64,000 nucleotides of DNA from G965247775 sp965247775 (lineage in GTDB: Bacteria; Chloroflexota; Dehalococcoidia; Bin125), in assembly GCA_965247775.1 (NCBI GenBank), contig OZ252031.1, positions 744,001 through 808,000 of the forward strand, given 5' to 3'. The notes under the pieces were generated by a model. That model was not told the origin of the DNA and ran no database searches. It worked only from the letters and a program-made list of their open reading frames with translations. Positions within the stretch are counted from its first letter, which is position 1, and each line of letters begins with the position of its first letter. Positions 17,801-26,198 of the stretch are shown in pieces. The position numbers and the translations under genes are program-made.

Positions 17801-18217
17801 GGCAAGCTGCTCATTGACCGCGTCCAGCACGGTGAAGCCGGGATCGAGGCCCGCTTCCAGGGGCCGTTCGCGCAGTAAGCTGGAGGCGAAGGCGTGGATC
17901 GTCTCGATGTGCGCGGCGTCGGCCTGCTCGATCGCCAGCCGCAGCCGCTCCGCCTCGGCCTCACCTGCAGCGCCCAAGGATCGGTAGAGTTCGCGGCGCA
18001 CCCGGTCGCGCAGCTCGCCGGCCGCCTTCTCGGTGAAGGTGATCGCCACGACCTGCCGTAGCTCGGCCCGGCCCGTCCGCACGGCCTCCACGACCCGTCC
18101 CACCAAGACCGACGTCTTGCCCGTTCCCGCTCCCGCCTGCAGGAAGATGGACGTGTCCAGATCCTGCATGGCGGCCTCGCGCACCGCCTGGTCGGCCGCG
18201 ACCCGCAACGCGCTCAC
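14867..18217 (-). CDS. addA: AddA-type helicase-nuclease (UvrD superfamily)
   Basis: A 1116-residue large subunit of an AddAB-type double-strand-break resection complex. Helicase motifs are Walker A AGAGTGKTSVL near residue 30, RYRFLLVDEFQDTDPLQ (Walker B), VGDPKQSIYRFRRAD (motif III), TIHQAKGLEFPVVVLAKM (motif V) and RLLYVAATRARDWLVL (motif VI). The C-terminus carries a PD-(D/E)xK nuclease: GYVDLAFYERAG followed by VLVDYKSDR. The start is GTG 18217, overlapping the addB stop as GTGA, so the subunits are translationally coupled. Role: ATP-driven unwinding and nuclease trimming of broken DNA to load RecA. Confidence 0.92.
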   Translation of the reverse strand: MSALRVAADQAVREAAMQDLDTSIFLQAGAGTGKTSVLVGRVVEAVRTGRAELRQVVAITFTEKAAGELRDRVRRELYRSLGAAGEAEAERLRLAIEQADAAHIETIHAFASSLLRERPLEAGLDPGFTVLDAVNEQLAFEQGWQDWLWSEEEGSARPRIERCLRLGLGLDRLRDLAFQITEFRDLQARQTAAPVPPARDVLKHLLRETASLRATAERVSDSLRQRAQRLVDQLEALRDLPAEALEADLVGLALRSPPLGRGRGEERVQLLERWKQLEEQHAAYAAGVRAQALADYVDVAVVFVAHASEQRRRDGTLTFQDLLIHARDVLQDEPGVRHYFRDRYRFLLVDEFQDTDPLQAEIVLYLAARNDPTGWRDVDLEPGRLFLVGDPKQSIYRFRRADIDTYAEVEEIFKAAAAEDPPRARVSVLETNFRSRPELVEWHNQVFGTLIHPDTAFPQAQPEYQPLTPHRQDGGPSVLTLRPNTGAGWRSVREAREDEARGLARLIASAVGSDEGTIMLREAGPPGGQRRPRYKDICLLVRNRTNIEIYTEALEQAGIPFHLDSGRGFFQQQEIRDAAAILTALDDASDEVAVVAALKSAPFAASDLELLDLANAQRAAGGAPRFQLVAGVLPNEYSGPLREPIERLRALAERKASLPLPAYVDSVLRETYLLEIQLARGSVARAANLQIIVQRAADFAANEVDSLRPFVRWLGTQSRTDLAEAESPVTEVEDDVVRLLTIHQAKGLEFPVVVLAKMAAAENRDRAIAVVNRDEGHIDFQVGAREARFATPGYGAAQARHEVYERAEERRLLYVAATRARDWLVLPVFFTDRTPGYHADLAEALPGWMDQSFDVPAPGAITWRVEELAATPAQARLPLSPDVETLWADWQERHAAALVAGARAPRYVVPSQVGHDRPKEPRETEPPSRSGETEDRDLAAEDGAALSATGPGDSVYASLERDARRRGIVLHDALFVADFGDTDLSEWRARRLCRERGLEALADEVAADLRHTLGSALLNRARAAERVERELPLVSVRPDRVSEGYVDLAFYERAGWVLVDYKSDRQPSAATIGGYERQVREYASMLRETGEPVTGAYLLFTREGREQAVPLEETPD

Positions 18218-21200
18218 CGACGCGCCTGCAACTTGAGGAAGTCCGCGACCACCGCGCTGTCTTGCCGGGCCTTGTGCGCGAAGCGCCGGTCCACGTCCGT
18301 CGCGCAGACGCTCTGGTAGTCGCAGTAAGTGCAGTTGGGACGCGGCTGCGAACCGCGCCCGGGGTGCGGGAAGAAACGCCCGCTCCGGATCCCGTCCGTG
18401 AGGATCTCGAGCGCCTCCCAATACTGGGGATCCGTCAGGACGTCGGCGCCGCGCAGCGTCGATCGGGTGAACTTCCCTTTGCGCGTCGCGTACCAGTATT
18501 CGGCCTCCACGTCCTCCGGCGCCAGGTCCAGCGCCTCCGCCACCGCGTGGAGGTAGACGGGTAGCTGCAGCGCCGCGCCGCTGCGATACTCGTCCGCCCG
18601 CTTGCGCGCGGCGCCGGTCTTGTAGTCCATCGCTACGGGTCCCGTGGGGCCCTCGTCTACCCGATCGATCTTGCCGCGAAATGTCAGGGACACGTCGTTG
18701 GGCAGCGTCAAGGTCAGATCCTGAAACGGCGTCTCGGGCTCGAAGGCCGGGTGTGGACGGAATCCGTCCGCCGCCCGCGTCCGCTCCTCGCGCAGCAGCG
18801 CCTCCAGGTCGGTCAGGACTTCCTGTCGAACGATGGTCCAGGTGGCGGGCAGTCCCGAGAGCCCGCCCAGCTGCTGCTGCTCGAACTCCTCCTCCGCGAT
18901 CTGACGGAGTTGCCCCTCATCGGCGAGGAACGTGCTCCACTCGACGCCGGACGCTCGCCCCTCCCGCACCCAGCGTTCCAGGATGCGATGCACCATGCTG
19001 CCGCGATCCAGCGGCGTCATCTGCAGCGCGTGGGCGGGCTCGGAGACGGCTCCGACGTGGAGCACGTAGCGCAAGTAGTAGCGGTACGGGCACTCGGCGT
19101 ACTGCTCCAGCGCGGTGGGCGATGCGGGCCGGCTCAGCACGCTCTCCCCCAGCCGGTCGGGGGAGAGCACCCCGTCCCACTCGCCGAAGCGCGTCCCATT
19201 GCGACTCTGCCGCGCGATGTCGTAGCGGCGATACCCCTCCCACAGCCCGGCCAGGGCGTGCCGCGCGCCGCCCTTGCCCGCCGCCTCCAGGACCGCCAGC
19301 CGGAAGTCGGAGTCGTCCAGGGCCGTCAGGGTTCGCGACCAGTCGCCGGCCTGGGAGTCGACGGGGCTTGGAGCGGCGCCGGCCAAGCGCGCCGGCAACC
19401 GCACCACCGTGCCGCTCGCCTCCAGATCCTCCAGGGCAGCCAGCTCGTCTACGTCGCCGGGGATCGAGCGCAGGAGGAAGGGCGACGGCAGCTTGGGGGC
19501 CCCGGTCGTGTTGGTGCGGCGTGCGTAGGAGATCGTCAGGATGTGCTCCGCCGACTGCTGTAGCAGCGCGAAGAGCATCGCTTCCTCTTGCGCGCGCTCC
19601 CGCTTGATCGGCAGGGCCGGCCGGCGCAGACGACGGTTCAGCTGCTCCCGTTCGCTGTCCAGCAGCAACGGGTCCTGGCGCACCAACGGCGGGAAGATGC
19701 GCTCGGCGCACTCGGCCAGAAACACGGCCCGGAAGCGCAGTGACCGCGCGGCAGAGACATTGCCCACGAAAACGCCCTGGCGCAGCGGATCCCGATCGTT
19801 CAGGACGGCCCGGCGGATCGCGCGCGCCGCCGCGCCCCGGAAGCGCTCCCGGTCGACCGCCACGCCTGCCGAGTCGAGCAGCGCCAGGGCCTCGATCTGC
19901 CCCCGCACGATGCTGGTCAGGTCGCGCCCCTCATCGTCCAGCTCTGGGTCGGCCTCCACCACGTAGTCGTCGAGGATCGCCAGGACGGTATTGCAGTAGT
20001 CCGTCCAGGAGTCGCACCGCTCCAGTGCGGTCGCGCGCTCCCTCAGCGCGGCCACGACGTCGCGCAGCTCCCGCGCGGTTTCTCGCGCGAACTCGGGCAC
20101 CACCTCGTCGCGCTGCAGCCGTGCGATGTGGGCCGCCAGCTGATCGCCGAAGCGCTGCCAGCCCCGCACCATCCCTGCCTGTTTGGAATGCCGCTCCCAG
20201 AGCACGGGTTTGGGCCGTACGCTGGGCGGCAGCGCCGCCGCCGCGGCCGGGCTGCCGACGAACTCGAGCAGCCGGTGGCGCTGCGGCTCCTGCAGCAGCA
20301 AGTCCAGTAGCACCAGCGCCGCCCGGCCTGTGGCCGTGTGGCGCAGAGGCCGCCCGGCGGCGCGGTAGACGGGCACACCTGCGCGCGTGAGCGCCGCCGC
20401 GATCGCGTCATCCGCGGCGTGGTCCAGGCGATGCAGCACCGCCATCGCCTGGAAGGGGATGTCTGCATCGGCGGCCAGCGTCAGCACCCGACGGGCGATC
20501 TCCTCCGCCTCGGCCTGACGCGAGGGGGCTGAGAAATAGTCGAGGTGGGCGGACGTTGCGCGTGCCTCGGGCTCGTCGTCCGCCGGCTCCGCCCCAACGG
20601 CGGCCAGCAGCGCCGCGAAGCGCCGCGCAACGCCGAAGGCCGGCAGCGCGGGCGCGACCAGCAGCACGTGGACGTCGACGACCCGCGCCGCGCGCTGCAG
20701 GAGCGCGAGCTGCACCGCGGGCGCGTCGTAGATCCCAGCGACGAGCAGTGGGCCGCCGCCCAGCGCCTCCCGGTAGGCCACGTCGGGAAGACGCGCATCG
20801 AGCGCATCCTCGTACAGGCTCGAGCGGTCACGGAAGGCGGCGATCTGCGACGTGAAGCGCGTATAGACCGCCGCCAGATCGTGCAGCTTCGGGTCGTCCG
20901 CTGCGCCGAGCGCGGCGCGGTAGTCTGCCGCGCTGACGCGCCCCTCACGCAAGTCCGTGAGCGAGCTTGCGACCGCCTCGGCCACGCCACCGGCGCTCGG
21001 CCGCAGCTGCCGCACGGCCCCCTCCGCACGCAGCTCGCGGAGGATGCCATCCACCAGCAGGGTGTCCGCTCCGTCCGGCAGGGGCGAGCGAGCGGGGGCG
21101 GCTCCTCGCTCTCGCACCGCCACGGCGAGGTCCACCGGCGTGAAGAAGCGAATGTTTCCCGTCGGCCCCAGCGCCTCGGCGAGACGCCGTCGGAACGAGA

Positions 21201-21330
21201 GCCGCTGCAAATTCGACCCGACCAGGACGTTGAGCCGCCCCAGCGGCTCCCTGCGGGATGCGCGGGCGAGGGCCGCCAGGCGCTCTTCCGCCTCCTGCAG
21301 GTCGGCGAGGGCCTCCACTCTGAACCGCAT
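18214..21330 (-). CDS. addB: AddB-type exonuclease/helicase-like subunit
   Basis: A 1038-residue partner of AddA. The N-terminal region is helicase-like but lacks a clear Walker A, replaced by NVLVGSNLQRLSFRRR. The C-terminal 300 residues form a PD-(D/E)xK nuclease with GPVAMDYKTG as the core. An iron-sulfur staple looks present: a cysteine in ALEQYAECPYRYYLRYVL and the C-terminal CTYCDYQSVC, as in Bacillus AddB. It is first in the addB-addA operon. ATG 21330 begins MRFRVEALADLQEAEE. It is divergent from the DEAD-box helicase at 21402. Confidence 0.88.
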   Translation of the reverse strand: MRFRVEALADLQEAEERLAALARASRREPLGRLNVLVGSNLQRLSFRRRLAEALGPTGNIRFFTPVDLAVAVRERGAAPARSPLPDGADTLLVDGILRELRAEGAVRQLRPSAGGVAEAVASSLTDLREGRVSAADYRAALGAADDPKLHDLAAVYTRFTSQIAAFRDRSSLYEDALDARLPDVAYREALGGGPLLVAGIYDAPAVQLALLQRAARVVDVHVLLVAPALPAFGVARRFAALLAAVGAEPADDEPEARATSAHLDYFSAPSRQAEAEEIARRVLTLAADADIPFQAMAVLHRLDHAADDAIAAALTRAGVPVYRAAGRPLRHTATGRAALVLLDLLLQEPQRHRLLEFVGSPAAAAALPPSVRPKPVLWERHSKQAGMVRGWQRFGDQLAAHIARLQRDEVVPEFARETARELRDVVAALRERATALERCDSWTDYCNTVLAILDDYVVEADPELDDEGRDLTSIVRGQIEALALLDSAGVAVDRERFRGAAARAIRRAVLNDRDPLRQGVFVGNVSAARSLRFRAVFLAECAERIFPPLVRQDPLLLDSEREQLNRRLRRPALPIKRERAQEEAMLFALLQQSAEHILTISYARRTNTTGAPKLPSPFLLRSIPGDVDELAALEDLEASGTVVRLPARLAGAAPSPVDSQAGDWSRTLTALDDSDFRLAVLEAAGKGGARHALAGLWEGYRRYDIARQSRNGTRFGEWDGVLSPDRLGESVLSRPASPTALEQYAECPYRYYLRYVLHVGAVSEPAHALQMTPLDRGSMVHRILERWVREGRASGVEWSTFLADEGQLRQIAEEEFEQQQLGGLSGLPATWTIVRQEVLTDLEALLREERTRAADGFRPHPAFEPETPFQDLTLTLPNDVSLTFRGKIDRVDEGPTGPVAMDYKTGAARKRADEYRSGAALQLPVYLHAVAEALDLAPEDVEAEYWYATRKGKFTRSTLRGADVLTDPQYWEALEILTDGIRSGRFFPHPGRGSQPRPNCTYCDYQSVCATDVDRRFAHKARQDSAVVADFLKLQARR

Positions 21331-21401
21331 ACTCGCGAGTCTATCCCGATCGCGCTCTGCTTTACGCCGCGCCCTACGCTGAGGCGGGGCGGGATGCTAC
21401 G

Positions 21402-23111
21402 GTGGTGGCACGGACACGCGCGCCGCTCCCGCTTGGTGAGCGAAGCCGTGAGCAGGAACTCTTGGGACTTCTCGACCGCCTGACCCGCCGCTCCGCACTT
21501 GCCTCCGCGGCCCCCGATCCGGCACCCGCTCTAGCTGCGGACACGGAGTCTGCCAATGCGCCGCGCCGCTCCCGCAGCCGTTCGCGCCGTCGCGGGCGCC
21601 GCGACGTGCAGGCCGAGGGCGCCGCTGCCGCCGCCGAACCCGAAACTCGTCCGCGACACGCATCCGAGCACGAGCCATCTCCGCAGCGTGCGCCAGAAGG
21701 CGCCGATGAGAACGTAGCTCCGCGCCGCCGCCGCCGCCGTCGCGGCCGGCGTGCCCCTGCCACCGCCGCCGACAGTCCCGAGGCGTCCGGCCGCGCCGGG
21801 TCCGATGGCGACGGGCCCGATCGCGATTCCTCCGCCCGCCGCTCCGATCGGCCGCGCTCCGGGCGGTCCTCAAGCCAGGGCCGTGGACCGGCCCCGCGTG
21901 GTCGCTCCGCCACCCAGAAGGCGCTCGCTTCCGGCGGCTACGCCCTGCCCACCACGGATGCCCTGGACGCGATCGACCTGCAAGAGGCTCCCGGAGCCTT
22001 TCGCGCCATGGGTCTCAGCGACCGTGCCCTGGCCATCGTCACTGCGCTCGGCTTCGACGAGCCCACCCCCATCCAGAAGCAAGCGGTTCCTCTCCTGCTC
22101 GCGGGTCGGGACGTGGTCGGTCAGGCCCAGACGGGGACCGGCAAGACCCTGGCCTTCGGGCTGCTGATCGTCGAGCGGCTGGATCCACAGATGCCCGAGG
22201 TTCAGGCAATCGTGCTGGTGCCCACGCGGGAGCTGGCCCAGCAGGTCTTCGGGGTCTTGGAGTTCCTCGCCGAGGCCAAGGGCCTCCAGGCGACGGCGCT
22301 GATGGGCGGTCGTCGGCTGGCGCAGGACTTTGAGGCACTCGAGCGGCGGCCCCAGATCGTCGTCGGCACGCCGGGGCGCGTCATCGACCACCTGCAGCGC
22401 GGCACCCTCAGCCTGCGCCGGGTGCGGGTCGCCGTTCTGGACGAGGCCGACCGCATGCTCGACATCGGCTTCGAGCCCGATATGCGTCGCATCCTCAGTC
22501 GCTGTCCCGATGATCGGCAGACAGCGCTCTTCTCGGCCACGATCCCCACCGCCATCAAGACCTTGATCTGGCGCTACATGCACGAGCCCGAGCACATCCA
22601 GATCGAGCCGGAGCAGCGCACCGCCCGTGAGATCCGCCAGCATTACTACGAGGTCGCGGAACGTGACAAGCTGCGCGCGCTGGTGGAGATCCTGCCGGAG
22701 ATGTCTGGCGGCACGCTGATCTTTTGCAATATGAAGGTGACGGTGGACCGCCTCGTGCGGCGGCTGCGCGAACGCGACATCCCCGCCGACGCGATTCACG
22801 GGGACCTGGACCAGCGCAAGCGCGATCGCGTCATGCAGCAGTTTCGCTCCGGCGAGTTGCGCTTCCTCGTCGCCACGAACGTCGCCGCCCGCGGCCTGGA
22901 CATCCCCGATCTGAACCACGTCGTGAACTTCGATCTGCCCCAGAATGCAGACGAATACGTGCACCGCGTGGGGCGAACTGGTCGCGCGGGCCGTGAGGGC
23001 AGCGCCATCACCTTCGTCTCCGAGTGGGACTATGACGTCTTCGAGGCGATCCAGAAGGCTGTCGGCGACGAACTCCAGCACGGGCAACTCGAACTCTACG
23101 CCGCGTCCTGA
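21402..23111 (+). CDS. DEAD-box RNA helicase with an Arg-rich N-terminal extension
   Basis: A 569-residue ATP-dependent RNA helicase. From residue about 205 the core is canonical: Q motif FDEPTPIQKQAVP, motif I AQTGTGKT, Ia PTRELAQQV, Ib TPGRVIDHL, II VLDEADRML, III LFSATIP, IV TLIFCNMK, V ARGLDIP and VI HRVGRTGRAGREG. The first 180 residues are low-complexity and disordered, rich in Arg, Ser, Pro and Ala with runs of arginine, probably an RNA-binding tail; in most bacterial homologues such a tail is C-terminal. GTG 21402 or 21405 is the start; the exact choice is uncertain. Likely acts in ribosome assembly or mRNA turnover. Confidence 0.9.
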   Translation: MVARTRAPLPLGERSREQELLGLLDRLTRRSALASAAPDPAPALAADTESANAPRRSRSRSRRRGRRDVQAEGAAAAAEPETRPRHASEHEPSPQRAPEGADENVAPRRRRRRRGRRAPATAADSPEASGRAGSDGDGPDRDSSARRSDRPRSGRSSSQGRGPAPRGRSATQKALASGGYALPTTDALDAIDLQEAPGAFRAMGLSDRALAIVTALGFDEPTPIQKQAVPLLLAGRDVVGQAQTGTGKTLAFGLLIVERLDPQMPEVQAIVLVPTRELAQQVFGVLEFLAEAKGLQATALMGGRRLAQDFEALERRPQIVVGTPGRVIDHLQRGTLSLRRVRVAVLDEADRMLDIGFEPDMRRILSRCPDDRQTALFSATIPTAIKTLIWRYMHEPEHIQIEPEQRTAREIRQHYYEVAERDKLRALVEILPEMSGGTLIFCNMKVTVDRLVRRLRERDIPADAIHGDLDQRKRDRVMQQFRSGELRFLVATNVAARGLDIPDLNHVVNFDLPQNADEYVHRVGRTGRAGREGSAITFVSEWDYDVFEAIQKAVGDELQHGQLELYAAS

Positions 23112-23264
23112 TCTCGGTTTGCCCGCCTCAACCCCCGCCTGATTCGGGGTTTCATGGCGCCCCCGCAGGGGGGATCCCGCATGCCCAGCCCTGTCGCGCT
23201 TCCGCTCTCAGATACGAGGGGAGGCCGGTCCGCCGGTCGCACTGCGCAGGGAGGGAGACGGCCA

Positions 23265-23558
23265 ATGTCTGAACCCCTGGAGTTCTCGGAAGTGCAGGCG
23301 CGTGTGCAGCGGCACAACGCCCTGGCCCAGAAATATCGCATTCAGGTGGACGCGCTGCGCGAGCAGGCAGAGGAGGATGCCCGGATTTGGGAGGTGCCGC
23401 TCCCGCAGAGGTTCCTCCAGAATCTGGAGGAGGAAGTCCCGCAGGCCTCGCCCGAAGCGGTCCAGCGCGCCGCGCTCGACTTCAGCTTCCAGTGCATGGG
23501 CGTGGGGCGCCGTGATGGCCATGAATGCGCTGGCTCAGGAAGACATCGTGATCTGTGA
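23265..23558 (+). CDS. Hypothetical protein, coiled-coil-like
   Basis: A 97-residue protein from ATG 23265, preceded by AGGGAGGGAGAC. Residues 8-40 (SEVQARVQRHNALAQKYRIQ and onward) are helical and charged, followed by a segment rich in Glu and Pro. The last 18 residues are basic and unlike the rest. A neighbouring frame reads AVMAMNALAQEDIVICD across the same bases, so a frameshift near 23510 is possible. No family is recognised. Confidence 0.5.
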   Translation: MSEPLEFSEVQARVQRHNALAQKYRIQVDALREQAEEDARIWEVPLPQRFLQNLEEEVPQASPEAVQRAALDFSFQCMGVGRRDGHECAGSGRHRDL

Positions 23559-23582
23559 CCCCGGAGGGGACGCGCGGGCGGC

Positions 23583-23930
23583 CTATTCCTTGGGCTCGAT
23601 CTGCGCCGCGAAGGTCTGGAAGACGATCTTGTCGCCCCGCACGATGAACGTGTCCGTCCCCAGCGGGAAGTCGAACGTGGCGGAAGCGGCGCGCCAGAGA
23701 ATGTAGGCCTGCTCCCCCACGATCTCCTGCCGCTTCAATTCCAGATCCGACCCGGGCGGCAGCATGTCGTTAACAAACCCCTCGAACAGCGGCCGGATCT
23801 CCGCCGGACCGCGAAGCGTCGCGTCCGGGGTCAGGAGAACGGCGTCGTCGCTGTAGTCGCTGAGGATCCTATCCACGTCGCCCGCGCTGATGGCTGCCAG
23901 GTGATGCGAGAGCACACTCTCAGTGGACAT
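23583..23930 (-). CDS. SnoaL-like / NTF2-fold protein
   Basis: A 115-residue protein of the nuclear transport factor 2 fold used by SnoaL-like cyclases and many stress or detoxification proteins. The pattern is characteristic: an N-terminal helix (VLSHHLAAISAGDVDRIL), then DYSDDAVLLTPDATLRG, PLFEGFVNDML, and beta strands ending in TDTFIVRGDKIVFQTFA. ATG 23930 has a GAAAGGCGG ribosome binding site. It is divergent from threonine synthase across 269 bases. Specific function unknown. Confidence 0.8.
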   Translation of the reverse strand: MSTESVLSHHLAAISAGDVDRILSDYSDDAVLLTPDATLRGPAEIRPLFEGFVNDMLPPGSDLELKRQEIVGEQAYILWRAASATFDFPLGTDTFIVRGDKIVFQTFAAQIEPKE

Positions 23931-24199
23931 CGGACCGCCTTTCGGAGGATCGCGCGCGGCGGCGCTGCCCCCCGGGTCCGCCGCGCGGCTGTTGTACGCG
24001 ACGCAGCCTAGCGCCGCGCCCCCGATCGATTGACAGGGTCGTCGGGCGCGTGGGACGCTCAAGCGATGCAGCCGGTGCGCATGCCGCAAACGGGCGAGGT
24101 CGCGCTCACGATGGCGATGCCGAAGGGCTCCGCCCGCAGGGGCGAGCCCCTCCCTCCGCTCGTCGTGCCGGCCTGCGTCGGCTAGCCAAGGCCGTTTCC

Positions 24200-25432
24200 A
24201 TGTCCTATGCAACCGCGCTCATCTGCCGCGAATGCGGCAATGAGACCGCCCTGGAACCCCTCAATGCCTGCGACTTCTGCTTCGGGCCGTTGGAGGTCGC
24301 CTACGACTACGACGCCATGCGTGGCCGGCTCACCCGGGAGTCCATCGCCGCCGGCCCGCGCTCCATCTGGCGTTATCTCGATCTGCTTCCTGTCGAGCCC
24401 GAGTTCTGCATCGACCTCGGCGTGGGCTTCACGCCCCTCTTGCGCGCCGAAAACCTCGCCCGAAGGCTCGGCATGCGGGAACTCTGGATCAAGAATGACA
24501 CGATGAATCCCACCTGGTCCTTCAAGGACCGGGTGGTGGCCATCGCTAGCAGCCGCGCGCGCCAGTTCGGCTTCGAGACGCTGGCCTGCGCCTCCACCGG
24601 CAACCTGGCCAACTCGGTCTCGGCGCATGCCGCGCGCGGGGGCATGCGCGCTATCGTCTTCATTCCGCACGACCTTGAGGCGGGGAAGGTGCTGGGGTCG
24701 GCCATTTACGATCCGACCATCGTCGCCGTGCACGGCTCCTACGACGACGTCAACCGGCTTTGTTCGGAGCTGGCGGACGCGCATCATTGGGCCTTCGCCA
24801 ATATCAACGTGCGACCCTACTACGCGGAGGGCAGCCGCACGCTGGGCTTCGAGGTGGTGGAGCAGCTGGGCTGGCGCAAGCCGGACCAATGCGTGGCGCC
24901 CATGGCCAGCGGCGCGCTCTTCACCAAGATCCACAAGGGTATGGCCGAGTTCGCCGACCTGGGCCTCGTCGAGGACACGCCGGTGCGCATGTTCGGCGGC
25001 CAGGCCAGCGGCTGTGCACCCATCGCGACGGCCTGGGCGGCCGGAACCATGAACATCCGCCCGGTCAAGCCCAGCACGATCGCCAAGAGCCTCGCCATCG
25101 GCAACCCGGCCGATGGCTACTACGCGCTCAAGACCATGCAGGAGACGCGGGGCGGCGCCGTGGCGGTCGATGATGAGGCGATCGTGGCCGCAATGAAGCT
25201 GCTGGCCGAAAGCGAGGGGATCTTTGCCGAGACGGCCGGCGGCGTCACCCTGGCGGCGCTGCAGCAAGGACTGGACGAGGGCCTCATCGACCGGGAGGGC
25301 AGCACCGTCATCTTCATTACCGGCGGCGGCCTCAAGACTACCGACGCCGTCGCGGGGCGTGTGACGGAGCCGATCGCGGTCGACGGATCCCTGGAGTCCT
25401 TCGAAGAAGCCTTCGCCGCCGCCGGCGGCTGA
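24200..25432 (+). CDS. thrC: Threonine synthase
   Basis: A 410-residue PLP-dependent enzyme converting O-phosphohomoserine to threonine. The N-terminus has paired cysteines (CRECGNE and CDFCFGP), a zinc-ribbon-like feature common in this ThrC type. The PLP lysine is in NPTWSFKDR (about residue 112). CASTGNLANS binds the phosphate of PLP, and FITGGGLKT is the C-terminal cofactor loop. ATG 24200 starts MSYATALICRECG. It is followed after 49 bases by a NIL-domain protein, a pairing seen in other bacteria and suggesting regulation or sulfur/amino acid linkage. No homoserine kinase or dehydrogenase is adjacent. Confidence 0.93.
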   Translation: MSYATALICRECGNETALEPLNACDFCFGPLEVAYDYDAMRGRLTRESIAAGPRSIWRYLDLLPVEPEFCIDLGVGFTPLLRAENLARRLGMRELWIKNDTMNPTWSFKDRVVAIASSRARQFGFETLACASTGNLANSVSAHAARGGMRAIVFIPHDLEAGKVLGSAIYDPTIVAVHGSYDDVNRLCSELADAHHWAFANINVRPYYAEGSRTLGFEVVEQLGWRKPDQCVAPMASGALFTKIHKGMAEFADLGLVEDTPVRMFGGQASGCAPIATAWAAGTMNIRPVKPSTIAKSLAIGNPADGYYALKTMQETRGGAVAVDDEAIVAAMKLLAESEGIFAETAGGVTLAALQQGLDEGLIDREGSTVIFITGGGLKTTDAVAGRVTEPIAVDGSLESFEEAFAAAGG

Positions 25433-25481
25433 GCGTCGCCGGCCGGACCCCGCGGCCGTGAATCGGGAAAGGTGGGCCCCA

Positions 25482-25724
25482 ATGAGCAGCAAGCGTGTGC
25501 GCTTCACCTTCGAGCGGGAGCAGGTGGGCGATCCGCTGATCTATCGCCTGGGACAAGAGTTCCCGGTCGTCACGAACATTCGCATGGCCGACGTGGAGCA
25601 CGACTTCGGCTGGGTCATCCTGGAGATCGAGGGATCGGAGGCCGAGATCGACCGCGCGATCGACTGGATGCGCGACCAGGGCGTCCGGGTGGACCCGGTC
25701 AGTGGGGACATTGTCGAGGGCTGA
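25482..25724 (+). CDS. NIL-domain protein
   Basis: An 80-residue single NIL domain (the ferredoxin-like fold found at the C-terminus of MetN-type ABC ATPases and in some ferredoxins). Its core is RVRFTFEREQVGDPLIYRLG, then EFPVVTNIRMADVEHDFGW, VILEIEGSEAEIDRAIDWM and a closing GVRVDPV. ATG 25482 is preceded by GGGAAAGG. It lies in the thrC transcription unit; a role in binding methionine or another ligand is possible but not shown. Confidence 0.75.
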   Translation: MSSKRVRFTFEREQVGDPLIYRLGQEFPVVTNIRMADVEHDFGWVILEIEGSEAEIDRAIDWMRDQGVRVDPVSGDIVEG

Positions 25725-25761
25725 CCCCCGCCGACGTCCCCGCTCTGCCGGCCGTTCGGCG

Positions 25762-26079
25762 TCACCGGTCCAGTAGCCCGCGAATGCGGTCGCGGTGCGC
25801 GGCGACGTGGATGCCGAAGTTCAGGCCCGGCCCGATCATGCTCTCGAAATCGCTGATCCCGACCACACGGCCGTCCTCCAGGATGATCGGTCCGCCGCTG
25901 TTGCCCGGACTGATCGCGGCATCCGTCTGCAGGATGGAGAACGTCTCCCCGGCGACGTCGAACGGGCGCACCGCGGAGACGATGCCGGTGGTGACCGTCG
26001 CAACAAGGTCGCCCACCGTCCCATCGTCATGCCGCACCCCGTCCCTGCGCCCCTGGGCGGGGGACGCGCAGTATGCCAA
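25762..26079 (-). pseudogene. HtrA-like serine protease remnant
   Basis: Only the C-terminal part of a trypsin-fold HtrA/Deg protease is present: TVTTGIVSAVRPFD, then SILQTDAAISPGNSGGPII with the catalytic serine, then GRVVGISDFES and a short tail. The catalytic His and Asp regions are missing, and the upstream sequence becomes meaningless near 26020, next to the epoxide hydrolase promoter. There is no PDZ domain. This is best read as a truncated gene left behind by a deletion. Confidence 0.72.
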
Positions 26080-26198
26080 ACATTACCCTTCGCGTGTGGA
26101 GTTTCTCCCCTTCGCCCGCCACGCGACAGGGGCGAGTGTCCCATCCTCCACGCGATCGGCTACCCCGGGATTTTTCCTGTGTGAAAGGTACGAGAGCC

